Assembly (NCBI RefSeq): GCF_000738085.1
Contig: NZ_JPRS01000015.1
Coordinates: 1-64,000 of the forward strand
Direction of reading: 5' to 3'
Length of the DNA: 64,000 nucleotides
Source of the DNA: Cryobacterium sp. MLB-32
GTDB lineage: Bacteria > Actinomycetota > Actinomycetes > Actinomycetales > Microbacteriaceae
The notes under the pieces are model-generated. The model did no database searches. It had not been told where the DNA came from and worked only from the letters and a program-made list of their open reading frames with translations. The position numbers were made by a program, and so were the translations under genes. Shown piece after piece: positions 42,615-51,894 of the stretch (position 1 is the first letter of the stretch; each line of letters opens with the position of its first letter).

Positions 42615-42668
42615 ACGACACACCCGATTCACCCGAATAGGCTGCTTCCCAGCAGTTCGGGCTAGTTT

Positions 42669-42710
42669 GGGGCTGTCAACGACGACCGGTCGTTGGCAGC
42701 CCCATTTCTT
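42669..42710 (+). terminator. Terminator-like hairpin between aldehyde dehydrogenase and DUF779 gene
   Basis: Fifteen-base arms at 42669-42683 and 42689-42703 pair with a single G-U, followed by ATTTCTT. It is strong enough to end transcription, yet the DUF779 start is only 17 bp further on. It may therefore act as a partial terminator that lowers DUF779 expression. Confidence 0.75.
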
Positions 42711-42726
42711 ATCTGAAGGGCCTGCA

Positions 42727-43158
42727 ATGTCACTCGCACCAGCCACCGAATCCGTCATGGCTCAGGTCACTATCGCCGGAGAAAGTATTCCCCGCGTGGA
42801 GCTCGCCCCGGTCGCAGTCGATCTGCTCCGCAGCCTGTGGGATGAGCACGGCCCACTGATGTTTCACCAGTCCGGCGGTTGCTGCGATGGCAGCTCACCC
42901 ATGTGCTTCATGGCCGGCGAGTTCATCACATCGGACCAGGACGTGCTGCTCGGCCGCCTCGACATCGCTCCCTCCGGCGCACCGGAACAGGTGATCGATT
43001 TCTGGATGTCGGCCGAACAATTCGCCTACTGGAGCCACACGTTCCTCACCGTAGACGTCGTTCCCGGACGAGGCAGCGGCTTCTCCGCCGAGGCGCCACG
43101 CGGGGTACGCTTCCTCATCCGGTCACGGCTCATGGAGACCGAAGTCCCCTTCGCCTAG
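42727..43158 (+). CDS. DUF779 family protein
   Basis: 143 residues from the ATG at 42727; the longer frame upstream overlaps the dehydrogenase. The family core LLRSLWDEHGPLMFHQSGGCCDGSSPMCF carries the conserved CC and C residues that may bind metal or a thiol. Further on it has FWMSAEQFAYWSHTFLTVDVVPGRGSGFS. DUF779 proteins are regularly paired with aldehyde dehydrogenases, but no activity has been established to my knowledge. The gene follows the terminator-like hairpin and ends before a degenerate copy of the dispersed repeat. Confidence 0.9.
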   Translation: MSLAPATESVMAQVTIAGESIPRVELAPVAVDLLRSLWDEHGPLMFHQSGGCCDGSSPMCFMAGEFITSDQDVLLGRLDIAPSGAPEQVIDFWMSAEQFAYWSHTFLTVDVVPGRGSGFSAEAPRGVRFLIRSRLMETEVPFA

Positions 43159-43181
43159 CAGGTCTGAGCATCGGAGACAGC

Positions 43182-43209
43182 GGTCTCGCTCGCTCGTCAC
43201 GCCTCGACC
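43182..43209. repeat. Degenerate copy of the dispersed GGTCTCG element
   Basis: GGTCTCGCTCGCTCGTCACG followed by CCTCGACC, in the convergent gap between the DUF779 gene and aroB. It aligns with the element at 23833-23872 and keeps the GGTCTCG and CCTCGACC blocks. Imperfect symmetry with the flanking GACGCGAGCC could form a weak hairpin. Confidence 0.4.
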
Positions 43210-43229
43210 GACGCGAGCCGGACGACCAG

Positions 43230-44387
43230 CTACGAGCCGATGGCCTGATAGGCCGAGAAAAGCAGCGACGCGTCCGGCCCCTCCATGATCGTCGGCTTGC
43301 CGATGTCATCCAGCACGACGAACCGCAGCATTCCGCTCCGGGTCTTCTTGTCGCGCTGCATCGTGGCCAGCAGGGTAGGCCAGCGTCCCACGGGGTACGT
43401 CGTCGGCAGGGTGAGCGATTCGAGGATGCGTCGGTGGCGGTCGACCGCCTCGACGGACAGCCGGCCGCTCAGGCCGGCGAGTTCGGCGGCGAACATCATC
43501 CCCACTGCGACGGCCGCGCCATGTCGCCAGCCGTAACGTTCGGCGTGCTCGACAGCGTGACCGAGGGTGTGTCCGTAGTTGAGGATCTCCCGGAGTCCGG
43601 ACTCCTTGAAGTCCTGCCCGACAATGCGCGCCTTCATCTCAATGGACAGTTCGATCAAACGCCGAAATTCGGGCGTGGTCGGGTCCGTGGCCAGATCGAC
43701 ATCGGTCTCGATGATGTCAAGGATTTCGGGGACCTGGATGAAACCGGCCTTCACGATCTCGGCGAACCCTGCGAGGATTTCATTGCGGGGCAGCTGTTGC
43801 AGCAGATCAAGATCGCAGATCACGGCGTTGGGCGCCCAGAAGGTGCCCACGAGGTTCTTACCTTCTGCCGTATTGATTCCGTTCTTTCCACCGACGGCCG
43901 CATCGACCATTCCGAGCACACTGGTGGGGATCTGCACGAGCTTGACGCCGCGCAGCCACGTGGCCGCGACGAATCCTGCGAGATCGGTCACCGCTCCCCC
44001 GCCCAGGCCGATCACGGCATCCGTGCGACTGAAGTCCGCCTGTCCCATGACCTGCCAGCAGAAGGCGGCAACCTCGACGCGTTTGGCCGGCTCGGCATCG
44101 GGAACTTCGGCGATCATCACTTCGTAGTGCTCAAGCAGACTTTCGCGCAGCGCGACGGCACGGGCACCAAGCGTGGATGTGTGCACGATGAGCACCTTGC
44201 GCACCTGCGTGCCGAGCTGCTCTGCGACGGAATTCACCAGGCCCCGCCCGACGTACACGGGGTAGCTGTCGTCCCCGGAAACCGTGATCACGGTCGTTCC
44301 CGGTACGGTCGCCAGCGGTGCGGCGACTCCGGGTTCGGGGACAGCCTGCTCGGAGGCGGGTAGGGCGGATGTCGTTGATTCAGTCAT
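43230..44387 (-). CDS. aroB: 3-Dehydroquinate synthase
   Basis: Second shikimate-pathway step: converts DAHP to 3-dehydroquinate with NAD+ and a metal. Motifs are VIGLGGGAVTDLAGFVAATWLRG, VQIPTSVLGMVDAAVGGKNGIN and the metal-site LNYGHTLGHAVEHAERYGWRHG. The protein has 385 residues, including a 25-residue non-conserved N-terminal tail. Its ATG overlaps the aroK stop (ATGA). It is the last gene of the aroE-aroC-aroK-aroB run and ends facing the DUF779 gene. Confidence 0.96.
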   Translation of the reverse strand: MTESTTSALPASEQAVPEPGVAAPLATVPGTTVITVSGDDSYPVYVGRGLVNSVAEQLGTQVRKVLIVHTSTLGARAVALRESLLEHYEVMIAEVPDAEPAKRVEVAAFCWQVMGQADFSRTDAVIGLGGGAVTDLAGFVAATWLRGVKLVQIPTSVLGMVDAAVGGKNGINTAEGKNLVGTFWAPNAVICDLDLLQQLPRNEILAGFAEIVKAGFIQVPEILDIIETDVDLATDPTTPEFRRLIELSIEMKARIVGQDFKESGLREILNYGHTLGHAVEHAERYGWRHGAAVAVGMMFAAELAGLSGRLSVEAVDRHRRILESLTLPTTYPVGRWPTLLATMQRDKKTRSGMLRFVVLDDIGKPTIMEGPDASLLFSAYQAIGS

Positions 44388-44914
44388 GATCTCTTTCTAA
44401 CCCAGGTCACGATGTCATCGGCGATGCTGCTGATGGGTCGGCGTGACGTGTCGAAGTGGATGCTGGAGAGCGCCTCATAGATTGGCCGACGCTCGGTGAA
44501 AATTCGTTCCCAGTCGGCGATTCCGCCGCTGAGGAGTGGGCGTTTCTTGCCCCCGATGCGTTTGCTCGCGGCGCGGGCGTTGACACTGAGATACACAACG
44601 GTGTGATCGGCGAGATCCGCTTGCGTGTCTGGATCGAGGACTGCACCGCCGCCGAGCGACACGACGCCCTGTCCGCCCAACGCATCCGCGACGATTCCGC
44701 GCTCGATCACTCGGAAATAGTCTTCGCCTTCCCGCGCGAAGATTTCGCTGATCGGCCCGTATTGCGCCACGATGAGTCTGTCCGTGTCGACGAACGGCAC
44801 GCCGAGGCCGCGGGCCGCTCTGCGGCCGATCTTGCTCTTTCCCGCCGCCATCGGCCCGATGAAAACGAGCGGATACAGGGGATGGTCGCTTCTGTCGATG
44901 GGCTCAGCAGGCAT
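44384..44914 (-). CDS. aroK: Shikimate kinase
   Basis: Phosphorylates shikimate to shikimate 3-phosphate. The 176-residue P-loop kinase has Walker A GPMAAGKSKIGRRAA, the substrate/magnesium motif VDTDRLI, GGGAVLDP and the lid region RKRPLLSGG-like (KKRPLLSGGI). It overlaps aroB by 4 nt and starts 2 bp after the aroC stop, so the three are translated together. Confidence 0.96.
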   Translation of the reverse strand: MPAEPIDRSDHPLYPLVFIGPMAAGKSKIGRRAARGLGVPFVDTDRLIVAQYGPISEIFAREGEDYFRVIERGIVADALGGQGVVSLGGGAVLDPDTQADLADHTVVYLSVNARAASKRIGGKKRPLLSGGIADWERIFTERRPIYEALSSIHFDTSRRPISSIADDIVTWVRKRS

Positions 44915-44916
44915 GG

Positions 44917-46134
44917 CTAGAGGGATGCGTCGCTCGACGCACCCGTCTTCAGATTGACCGGGATGTGGGCCAGGTACGACTCGAGGTTCCGACGCGTCTC
45001 ATCAATGGAGTCCCCACCGAATTTTTCGAGAACGGAGTTGGCCAAAACCAGCGCGACCATCGCCTCCGCCACAACTCCCGCGGCGGGGACCGCGCACACG
45101 TCGGATCGCTGGTGGTGCGCGGGTGCCGCCTCGCTCGTGGCAACGTCCACGGTGCGCAGTGCGCGCGGAATCGTCGCGATCGGCTTCATGCCCGCGCGAA
45201 CCCGCAGCACGGTGCCCGTGCTCATGCCGCCTTCGGTGCCACCTGCTCTGTCGCTCGCGCGCTGGATGGCACCGTCGGATTGCACGAGCTCATCGTGCGC
45301 TTCCGAGCCACGGCGAGTGGTCGTAACGAAGCCATCCCCGACCTCGACTCCCTTGATGGCCTGAATCCCCATCAGAGCCGCTGCGAGCTGAGAGTCGAGG
45401 CGCCTGTCCCAGTGCACGAAGGAACCGAGACCGGGCGGAAGGTTGTAGGCGAGCACCTCGACGACGCCGCCCAGGGTGTCCCCTTCGCGGTGAGCAGCAT
45501 CGACTTCCGCCACCATCCGAGCGGATGTCTCGGCGTCGAAACAGCGCAACAGGTCGGCGTCCAGGGCGTCCACATCGCTGGCCCGGGGAAGCGGTGCGTC
45601 GTCCGGCACGCGGACCGGTCCGATGGACAGGGTGTGGCTGACCAGCGTGATGCCGAGTTCGGAGAGGAACGACCGGGCGACGGCACCGAGCGCCACCCGC
45701 GCAGCTGTCTCGCGGGCACTTGCCCGTTCGAGCACCGGGCGGGCCTCGTCGAAGCCGTATTTTTGCATTCCCACCAGGTCAGCATGGCCCGGGCGAGGTC
45801 GGGTCAGCGCTGCTCCCCGGCCGCGCATCGGGGCACCGGTCGGCTCGTCCGCAGGCACATCGGCGCTCATCACGTCCACCCACTTGGGCCATTCGGAGTT
45901 GCCGATACGGACAGCGACCGGTCCTCCCAGAGTCAGTCCGTGACGGACTCCGCCGGATATGGTGAGTTCGTCCTGTTCGAATTTCATGCGAGCACCCCGA
46001 CCATAGCCGAGTTTGCGGCGCGCAAGATCGAGGCGGATCGCATCTAGTGTGACCGGTATTCCAGCGGGCAAACCCTCGACAATAGCGATGAGTTCGGGGC
46101 CGTGGGATTCTCCGGCAGTGAGCCAACGAAGCAT
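44917..46134 (-). CDS. aroC: Chorismate synthase
   Basis: Makes chorismate from EPSP with reduced FMN, the branch point that also supplies TrpE in this window. I start at the ATG at 46134 because the family N-terminus [21 protein letters not shown] begins there; the upstream frame runs through aroE. The signatures [39 protein letters not shown] and GTEGGMSTG are present. Length is 405 residues. An AGGAACT site precedes the start. It lies 5 bp after aroE. Confidence 0.96.
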   Translation of the reverse strand: MLRWLTAGESHGPELIAIVEGLPAGIPVTLDAIRLDLARRKLGYGRGARMKFEQDELTISGGVRHGLTLGGPVAVRIGNSEWPKWVDVMSADVPADEPTGAPMRGRGAALTRPRPGHADLVGMQKYGFDEARPVLERASARETAARVALGAVARSFLSELGITLVSHTLSIGPVRVPDDAPLPRASDVDALDADLLRCFDAETSARMVAEVDAAHREGDTLGGVVEVLAYNLPPGLGSFVHWDRRLDSQLAAALMGIQAIKGVEVGDGFVTTTRRGSEAHDELVQSDGAIQRASDRAGGTEGGMSTGTVLRVRAGMKPIATIPRALRTVDVATSEAAPAHHQRSDVCAVPAAGVVAEAMVALVLANSVLEKFGGDSIDETRRNLESYLAHIPVNLKTGASSDASL

Positions 46135-46139
46135 AGTTC

Positions 46140-47015
46140 CTATCCTTCCACAGGGTCGCGGCTCAGGACGCCGCGCATGGCCGCCAGTACATCGTCTTCG
46201 CCGTCCAGAGGGATGAGCGGGTCGCCGGAAACGAAGATCCTGTCCTGGATCAGGGCCTGATGTAACAGCATGCCCAGACCGGACAACACCGTGCCGCCGC
46301 CTTCCTGCCACGAGGTCGCCAAGGCGCTGGGCCAGGGCGAATAGGCCACGTCGAAGAGCGGCACGTTTCGGCGCAGCTGCGGCGGAAACTCACCGGACAG
46401 CACGCTCCCTCCGGGAAGAGTGCTGATCACCAGGTCGCTGGTCGGCCGTGCCCGCGCCAGATCGTCGAATGCTGACACGGTGACCGTGAGCCCGAGCGTG
46501 CGTCCGAGCTCTGCCAGTGACGAGGCTCGAATCGGATCCCGCACGAGGATATCCACGCCCTCGGCGCCCAAGTCAGCTGCGGCGACCAGTGCCGAACTTG
46601 CCGTGGCGCCGGCGCCGAGCAGCGTTACGTGTATCGCGCGAGTGAGGCCGTGGTCGGCAAGGGCGCGCACAAGCCCCGCCACATCCGTGTTGAAGCCACC
46701 CAGGCTCCGGCCGCCGTCGGTGGGGGTGATGAGCACGGTATTGACCGAACCCGTGAGGGTCGCGACGCGATCAAGGTCATCAATGAGCGGCAGCACCTCG
46801 TGCTTGAGCGGCATTGTCAAGGACAAACCCAACCATTCCGCGCCGAGAACGTCAATGAAACTCGCCAGCTCACCCGCGCGAACCTCGTGCGCCTCGTAGC
46901 GCCAGTCCAGACCCAGCGCACGATAGGCGGCTCTGTGCAGGGCCGGGGACCGCGAATGCAGGATCGGTGAGCCGAGCACCGCGAGCCGGCGAGGCCGGCG
47001 TACCGCGTCAACCAT
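46140..47015 (-). CDS. aroE: Shikimate dehydrogenase
   Basis: Reduces 3-dehydroshikimate to shikimate with NADPH. The N-terminal substrate domain has [24 protein letters not shown] (SxS shikimate site), [10 protein letters not shown] (catalytic Lys) and SVNTV. The C-terminal Rossmann domain has [18 protein letters not shown], where the usual GAGGxx reads GAGATA, and closes with the [12 protein letters not shown] helix. Length is 291 residues. It overlaps mltG by 8 nt upstream. Confidence 0.93.
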   Translation of the reverse strand: MVDAVRRPRRLAVLGSPILHSRSPALHRAAYRALGLDWRYEAHEVRAGELASFIDVLGAEWLGLSLTMPLKHEVLPLIDDLDRVATLTGSVNTVLITPTDGGRSLGGFNTDVAGLVRALADHGLTRAIHVTLLGAGATASSALVAAADLGAEGVDILVRDPIRASSLAELGRTLGLTVTVSAFDDLARARPTSDLVISTLPGGSVLSGEFPPQLRRNVPLFDVAYSPWPSALATSWQEGGGTVLSGLGMLLHQALIQDRIFVSGDPLIPLDGEDDVLAAMRGVLSRDPVEG

Positions 47016-48429
47016 ATTCGGGGTGGTCGGCCATCCAGGCGAGCCACGTGTTCACCGCGGCCTGGTGTTCCTCACCCGTCGTGGAGAAGACCGTCTCCCC
47101 GGTGTCGAGATTCACGGTCACGAAGAAGAGCCAGGGGCCGTCGGCGGGGTGCAGGGCCGCATCAATGGCGAGGTCGCCGGGATTTGAGATGGGGCCGACC
47201 GGCAGCCCCGGGTGCAGGTAGGTGTTGTACACGTTCGACGGGTCGCTGCGTTCCGCGTCCGTCGTCGTGACCAGATGGGTGTTTCCCGTGCCGTAGGCCA
47301 CGGTCGCGTCGGACTGCATCAACCCGCTCGGCCACTGGAGCGGATCACTGCGATTGAGGAAGACGCGGGACACCTTGTAGTAGTCGTCACGAAGCCCCGC
47401 CTCGCGCTGGATCAGGGAGGCCAGCACGATCGTGGACCACCGCTGATCTACCGGCACCGCGGCGGCGTCAAGGGCTTGGAATTGGCGGCTGACGAGGGTC
47501 TGGATGGCATCGTGGGCGGAGATACCCGGTACAAACGTGTACGTCGCCGGAAACAGAAAACCTTCCACCGTGGTGGCCTCGGGCGGCAGGCCGAACGAGG
47601 CCACGTCAGCCGCCGCCGCCTGAAGGTCGGCAATGGGAAGGTCGGTGCCCTCCGAGAGCAGCTGCAGGACATCCACGGCCGCGGTTCCTTCGGGTATCGC
47701 AACGGTCTGCTCGAGCTTGTTGGCGGAGTCCAGCAGGGCGTCAAGGGCAGACCGGGCGCTCATCTGCGTCTTCAGCTGATACGCACCCGGTTGGAAGACC
47801 GGTTCGGGAGATTCCTTCAACAGGGTGGCGTAGAACGCATCAAAGCTCTGCACCACGTCCTGGCTCACGAGCGTCTTCGCGACGTCGCCCCCGGTGTCGC
47901 CGTCATGGATCATGACGACGACGTCTTTTTCTCCCGTGCCGGGGTAATCGTCGGGACCCTGCACCGCATTGATCACCTGGGTGATCGGGCCACGCAAGGC
48001 CCACGCGCCGGCGGCCAGCAGGGCGAGAATCACGACGAAGGCGATCAGGCAGCCCCACGCTCCCTTGCGGCTCTTCCTCTTCTCCCGTTTCGGTTCTGCC
48101 GCCAGCTGGGCGCGACGTCGTGCGCGTCCTGCTGCCCGCTGATCACTCCGATTGTTCTGCGCACCGGGGCCAGCGGACTCCAGCCCGTCGGGATCGATGA
48201 GCGCCGCGATGCCGACGCGATCGGGAACACTGTCAGGTACCGGCTCCGGCGCCGCTATCGGAACCGGATCCCGGTCAGGCTGCTGCACGGGCTCGACCCG
48301 AGGAGGCTGCGGTGGAAGCGGCACCTCTCCGCTGGCGGCGGCCCGTTTTTCGGCCTCTTCCTTGGCTTGCTGCGCAGCTCGAAGGGACTTGCGTGACGGC
48401 AACGGCTGGTCGCCGGGTGGGATCGGCAC
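47008..48429 (-). CDS. mltG: Endolytic murein transglycosylase (YceG/MltG family)
   Basis: Membrane enzyme that cuts nascent peptidoglycan strands and sets glycan length. Of 473 residues, the first 115 or so are charged and Pro-rich cytosolic, then a membrane helix (about 123-146, CLIAFVVILALLAAGAWAL). The extracellular LysM-like and catalytic part follows, with the catalytic Glu in LASLIQREAGLRDDYYKVSRVFLNR and the YNTYLHPGLPVGPISNPG signature. It starts with GTG at 48429, after GGAAGG. The long cytosolic tail is typical of actinobacteria. It overlaps aroE and follows ruvX by 2 bp. Confidence 0.93.
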   Translation of the reverse strand: MPIPPGDQPLPSRKSLRAAQQAKEEAEKRAAASGEVPLPPQPPRVEPVQQPDRDPVPIAAPEPVPDSVPDRVGIAALIDPDGLESAGPGAQNNRSDQRAAGRARRRAQLAAEPKREKRKSRKGAWGCLIAFVVILALLAAGAWALRGPITQVINAVQGPDDYPGTGEKDVVVMIHDGDTGGDVAKTLVSQDVVQSFDAFYATLLKESPEPVFQPGAYQLKTQMSARSALDALLDSANKLEQTVAIPEGTAAVDVLQLLSEGTDLPIADLQAAAADVASFGLPPEATTVEGFLFPATYTFVPGISAHDAIQTLVSRQFQALDAAAVPVDQRWSTIVLASLIQREAGLRDDYYKVSRVFLNRSDPLQWPSGLMQSDATVAYGTGNTHLVTTTDAERSDPSNVYNTYLHPGLPVGPISNPGDLAIDAALHPADGPWLFFVTVNLDTGETVFSTTGEEHQAAVNTWLAWMADHPEYG

Positions 48430-48431
48430 AG

Positions 48432-48902
48432 CTACGGCCTTCCGTTCAGGTCAAGGGGTGAGCCGGCTGGCCTGCCCGATGAACGCTCGCTGTCGAGCGC
48501 ATGTTGCAAAATGATTGTAGCGGCCACCTGGTCGACGACCGGGCGCTGGGTTTTCGCCGGACGCCCGGATGCCCGTAAAGCGGACTGTGCCGACACGGTC
48601 GACAGCCTCTCGTCGACGAGCCGCACCGGAATGTCCAGCGCACGCCCGAGCATCTCCGCGAAGCCCGTGGCGTCATCCGTCGATGCGGTGCGGTTACCCG
48701 ACAAAGCCAAGGGAAGCCCCACCACAACCTCGACGGCGTCGTATTCGCTCACGATGGCCACGAGACGCGCCACGTCGGACACACCGGCCGGGTCGCGGCT
48801 CACGGTCTCCACCGGCATGGCGAGCATGCCGTGGTTGTCGCTCCGGGCTACCCCGATTCGAACCTTGCCGACGTCAACCCCGACGCGCACTCCGGACCTC
48901 AT
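48432..48902 (-). CDS. ruvX: Holliday junction resolvase-like / pre-16S rRNA nuclease
   Basis: YqgF family, RNase H fold; shown in E. coli to process pre-16S rRNA 5' ends. The 156-residue protein has the first catalytic Asp in RVGVDVGKVRIGVARSD, VVVGLPLALSGNRTAS, and the VRLVDERLSTVSAQ acid motif. It lies 3 bp after alaS and just before mltG, the standard alaS-ruvX-mltG order. Confidence 0.94.
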   Translation of the reverse strand: MRSGVRVGVDVGKVRIGVARSDNHGMLAMPVETVSRDPAGVSDVARLVAIVSEYDAVEVVVGLPLALSGNRTASTDDATGFAEMLGRALDIPVRLVDERLSTVSAQSALRASGRPAKTQRPVVDQVAATIILQHALDSERSSGRPAGSPLDLNGRP

Positions 48903-48905
48903 GAA

Positions 48906-51560
48906 TCAGCGCGAGACAGTCGCGATGACCGCGGCCAGGGCCGCCGGGATGGCGTCGACATTGGTTCCGCCGCCCTGCGCAAGATCGTCTTTGCCACCGC
49001 CTCCGCCGCCGAGAATGCCCGCCACCTGCTTGGCCAGTGCGCCGGCCTTCTGCCCGGCATCGCGTGCGGCCTGATTGGTTGCCACGATCACCACGGGCTT
49101 GTCACCGACGACGGCGGCGAGAGCCACCACCGCCGGATCCGCGCCCAGACGTTCCCTGGTCGACAACACGAGCATGCGCGCGTCGTCGGCCGAATTCAAC
49201 ACACCCAGGTTCTCAGCGACGACCGTCACGTTCCCGGACCGAGACTGGGTGGCGACGAGCGCCGGCACCCGCTCGGTCAGCGCACGTGATTCGAATGCCG
49301 CGATCTTCTTCTCCGCCGCCTTCAGGTTCTGCACGAGGTCGCTGATCCGCTCGGGCAGCTGTTCCCGAGGGGTCTTCAGACTCGACGTCAGCTGCGATAC
49401 CAGGGCACGTTCTGTCGCGAGGTCTCTGAACGCCTCCAGGCCGACGAGCGCTTCCACGCGGCGGTTTGTTGATCCGACGGATGCCTCACTGGTGAGGTTG
49501 ATCATGCCGATTTCGGCGCTGCTCGACACATGCGTTCCTGCGCAGAGCTCGCGCGACCAGGGGCCGCCGATGTCCACGACGCGCACGCGGTCGCCGTACT
49601 TCTCGCCGAACAGTGCCATGGCGCCGAGCGCCTTGGCCTCGGCCAGGGGCAGTTCTCTGGTCGTCACGGGAAGGTTGTCCCGAATGGCATTGTTGGAGAT
49701 CTCTTCGATCTCGCTGCGTGTCGCCGGTGAAAGTGCCTGGTTCCAGGAGAAGTCGAGTCTGAAGAATCCGGCCTTGTTGTACGAACCGGACTGGTGCGCG
49801 TTCGGGCCGAGGACCTGGCGCAGGGCAGCATGCAGCACGTGCGTGCCGGAATGCGCCTGTCGTGCACCGCGTCGCCAGTCCGAGTCGACGATGCTGGTGG
49901 CGCGGTCCCCCACGCCGACCTCGCCGGACCGCACCGTGACGGTGTGGCTGATCAGTCCCTTGACCGGCTTCTGCACATCGAGAACTTCAAGCTCGTACCC
50001 TGCGCCCACGATGAGGCCCTGATCGGCGTCTTGCCCGCCCGACTCGGCCCACAGCGCCGTCTCCGCGAGGATGATTTCTGCGGTTTCGCCCGCGACGGCA
50101 CTCGTGACGGACACCCCATCGACGATGAGCCCCAGCACGCTTGACTCGTGCTGCAGGGCGTCATAGCCCGTGAAAAGCGTCTCACCCTGCGCACGAAAAG
50201 CACTGTACACACCGAGGTCGGCGAGATGAGTCTTCTTCGACTTCGCATCAGCCTTCGCCATGGTGCGCTGCTTCGTCATCAGGGCGTCGAAGGCCTCGCG
50301 ATTGACGCTGAGCCCGGCTTCCTGCGCGATCTCGAGGGTGATCTCGATCGGGAAGCCATAGGTGTCGTGCAGCAGGAAGGCCGTCGGGCCCGCGAGTTCC
50401 GTCTGGTTCGACGTCTTCGTCTTGGCCACGGCGAGGTCCAGCACGGCACTGCCGCTCGCCAGCGTGCGGAGGAAGGTCTCCTCTTCGGCATAGGCCGCCT
50501 GGCTGATGCGGCTGAAGTCGGTATACACCTCGGGGTACGACGAGCTCATGGCATCACGGGATGCGGGCAGCAGCTCCGGCAGGCTGGTGGAGTCGACGCC
50601 GAGCAGCCGCATGGCTCGTACGCTGCGTCGAAGCAGTCGGCGCAGGATGTAGCCGCGCCCTTCGTTCGAGGGCATCACGCCGTCGCTCATGAGCATCAGG
50701 GAGGATCGGACGTGGTCTGCCACGATGCGCATGCGCACGTCGTCGTCGTGGTTGGCGCCGTAGCGACGACCGGATAGCGCGGATGCACGGTCAAGGACCG
50801 GACGAACCTGATCGATTTCGTACATGTTCTCGACGCCCTGCTTCAGGAAGGCAACGCGCTCCAGACCCATGCCGGTATCGATATTCTTCTTCGGCAGGTC
50901 GCCGAGAATCTGGAAATCACTTTTACCCGTGCTTTCGCCGCGGAGGTACTGCATGAAGACAAGGTTCCAGATCTCGACATAGCGATCGTCGTCGGTGGCC
51001 GGTCCCCCGTCGGCGCCGTACGCGGGTCCACGGTCAAAAAAGATCTCGGAACACGGCCCGGCGGGTCCGGGCTGACCGGTCGACCAGTAGTTGGACTCCA
51101 TGCCGAGGCGCTGAATGCGGTTTTCCGGCACGCCGATTGCGCGCCAGTAACGGAATGCCGCATCGTCGTCGAGGTAGATGGTGACCCAGAGGTCGGACTC
51201 GCGAAAGCCGTAGCCGCCCTGGTTCTCCGGGGTGGTCAGCAACTCCCATGCGAAACCGATGGCCTCTTCCTTGAAGTAGTCGCCGAAGGAAAAATTACCG
51301 TTCATCTGGAAGAACGTTCCGTGCCGTGGAGTCTTACCCACTTCTTCGATGTCGTTGGTGCGGATGCACTTCTGCACGCTGGTCGCCCGCGTGTACGGCG
51401 CGGGGACGAGTCCGGTGAGGTAGGGGACGAACGGCACCATACCTGCAACGGTGAAAAGGAGGGTTGGATCGTCGCTCACGAGGGAGGCGGACGGCACAAC
51501 CGTGTGTCCGCGATCGGCGAAAAAGTCGAGCCAGCGCCCGCGAATGTCGGCAGTCTGCAT
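48906..51560 (-). CDS. alaS: Alanine--tRNA ligase
   Basis: Charges tRNA(Ala) and proofreads mischarged Gly and Ser. I start at the ATG at 51560, since the family N-terminus MQTADIRGRWLDFFADRGHTVVPSASLV begins there; the longer frame is antisense-like filler. The class II core has FLKQGVENMYEID and MRIVADHVRSSLMLMSDGVMPSNEGRGYILRRLLRR. The editing domain has HSGTHVLHAALR and CAGTHV zinc ligands, and the Gly-rich C-Ala domain (ILGGGGGGKDDLAQGGG) closes the protein. Length is 884 residues, normal. Confidence 0.97.
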   Translation of the reverse strand: MQTADIRGRWLDFFADRGHTVVPSASLVSDDPTLLFTVAGMVPFVPYLTGLVPAPYTRATSVQKCIRTNDIEEVGKTPRHGTFFQMNGNFSFGDYFKEEAIGFAWELLTTPENQGGYGFRESDLWVTIYLDDDAAFRYWRAIGVPENRIQRLGMESNYWSTGQPGPAGPCSEIFFDRGPAYGADGGPATDDDRYVEIWNLVFMQYLRGESTGKSDFQILGDLPKKNIDTGMGLERVAFLKQGVENMYEIDQVRPVLDRASALSGRRYGANHDDDVRMRIVADHVRSSLMLMSDGVMPSNEGRGYILRRLLRRSVRAMRLLGVDSTSLPELLPASRDAMSSSYPEVYTDFSRISQAAYAEEETFLRTLASGSAVLDLAVAKTKTSNQTELAGPTAFLLHDTYGFPIEITLEIAQEAGLSVNREAFDALMTKQRTMAKADAKSKKTHLADLGVYSAFRAQGETLFTGYDALQHESSVLGLIVDGVSVTSAVAGETAEIILAETALWAESGGQDADQGLIVGAGYELEVLDVQKPVKGLISHTVTVRSGEVGVGDRATSIVDSDWRRGARQAHSGTHVLHAALRQVLGPNAHQSGSYNKAGFFRLDFSWNQALSPATRSEIEEISNNAIRDNLPVTTRELPLAEAKALGAMALFGEKYGDRVRVVDIGGPWSRELCAGTHVSSSAEIGMINLTSEASVGSTNRRVEALVGLEAFRDLATERALVSQLTSSLKTPREQLPERISDLVQNLKAAEKKIAAFESRALTERVPALVATQSRSGNVTVVAENLGVLNSADDARMLVLSTRERLGADPAVVALAAVVGDKPVVIVATNQAARDAGQKAGALAKQVAGILGGGGGGKDDLAQGGGTNVDAIPAALAAVIATVSR

Positions 51561-51602
51561 GGTGTCCGTAGCCTTGGTGGTTCGTGAATAGCGAAATGTG
51601 CG

Positions 51603-51618
51603 GGGAGCGGGTGCTCCC
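51603..51618 (-). terminator. Weak hairpin before alaS
   Basis: GGGAGC (51603-51608) and GCTCCC (51613-51618) pair perfectly around a 4-nt loop, in the 67-bp gap between the small membrane protein stop and the alaS start. There is no T tract, so it may be an attenuator or chance. Confidence 0.3.
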
Positions 51619-51627
51619 GGTAATGGG

Positions 51628-51849
51628 CTAGCCCCTGGCGTCTCGGGCGGAATCGCCGTCGGCGTCACCCAGAGCGGCATGAAGCTCGGCTTCCCGCTGG
51701 CGGTACCCGTCGGAGATGGCTTCTCCGAACTCGCGTGCCTTGGCATCGAGATCGGTGAAGAATTGCTTGCCCTGCTGCGATTTGTTGACCTCGTGGGCGA
51801 CAACGAAACCGGCGGCGACACCTACGACCAACCAGACGAAATTCTTCAT
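51628..51849 (-). CDS. Small membrane-anchored protein (YtxH/DUF6167-like)
   Basis: A 73-residue protein from the ATG at 51849, seven nt after GGAG; an ATG two codons upstream is too near that site. It has a single N-terminal membrane helix (NFVWLVVGVAAGFVVAHEV) followed by a charged helix (KQFFTDLDAKAREFGEAISDGY) and an acidic tail, like small YtxH-type proteins. It sits between the DUF948 gene and alaS, as in many actinobacteria. The function is unknown. Confidence 0.8.
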   Translation of the reverse strand: MKNFVWLVVGVAAGFVVAHEVNKSQQGKQFFTDLDAKAREFGEAISDGYRQREAELHAALGDADGDSARDARG

Positions 51850-51894
51850 TGTCATGCTCCCTCAACTTGGATGTACAACCTTAATCGTACCGGT

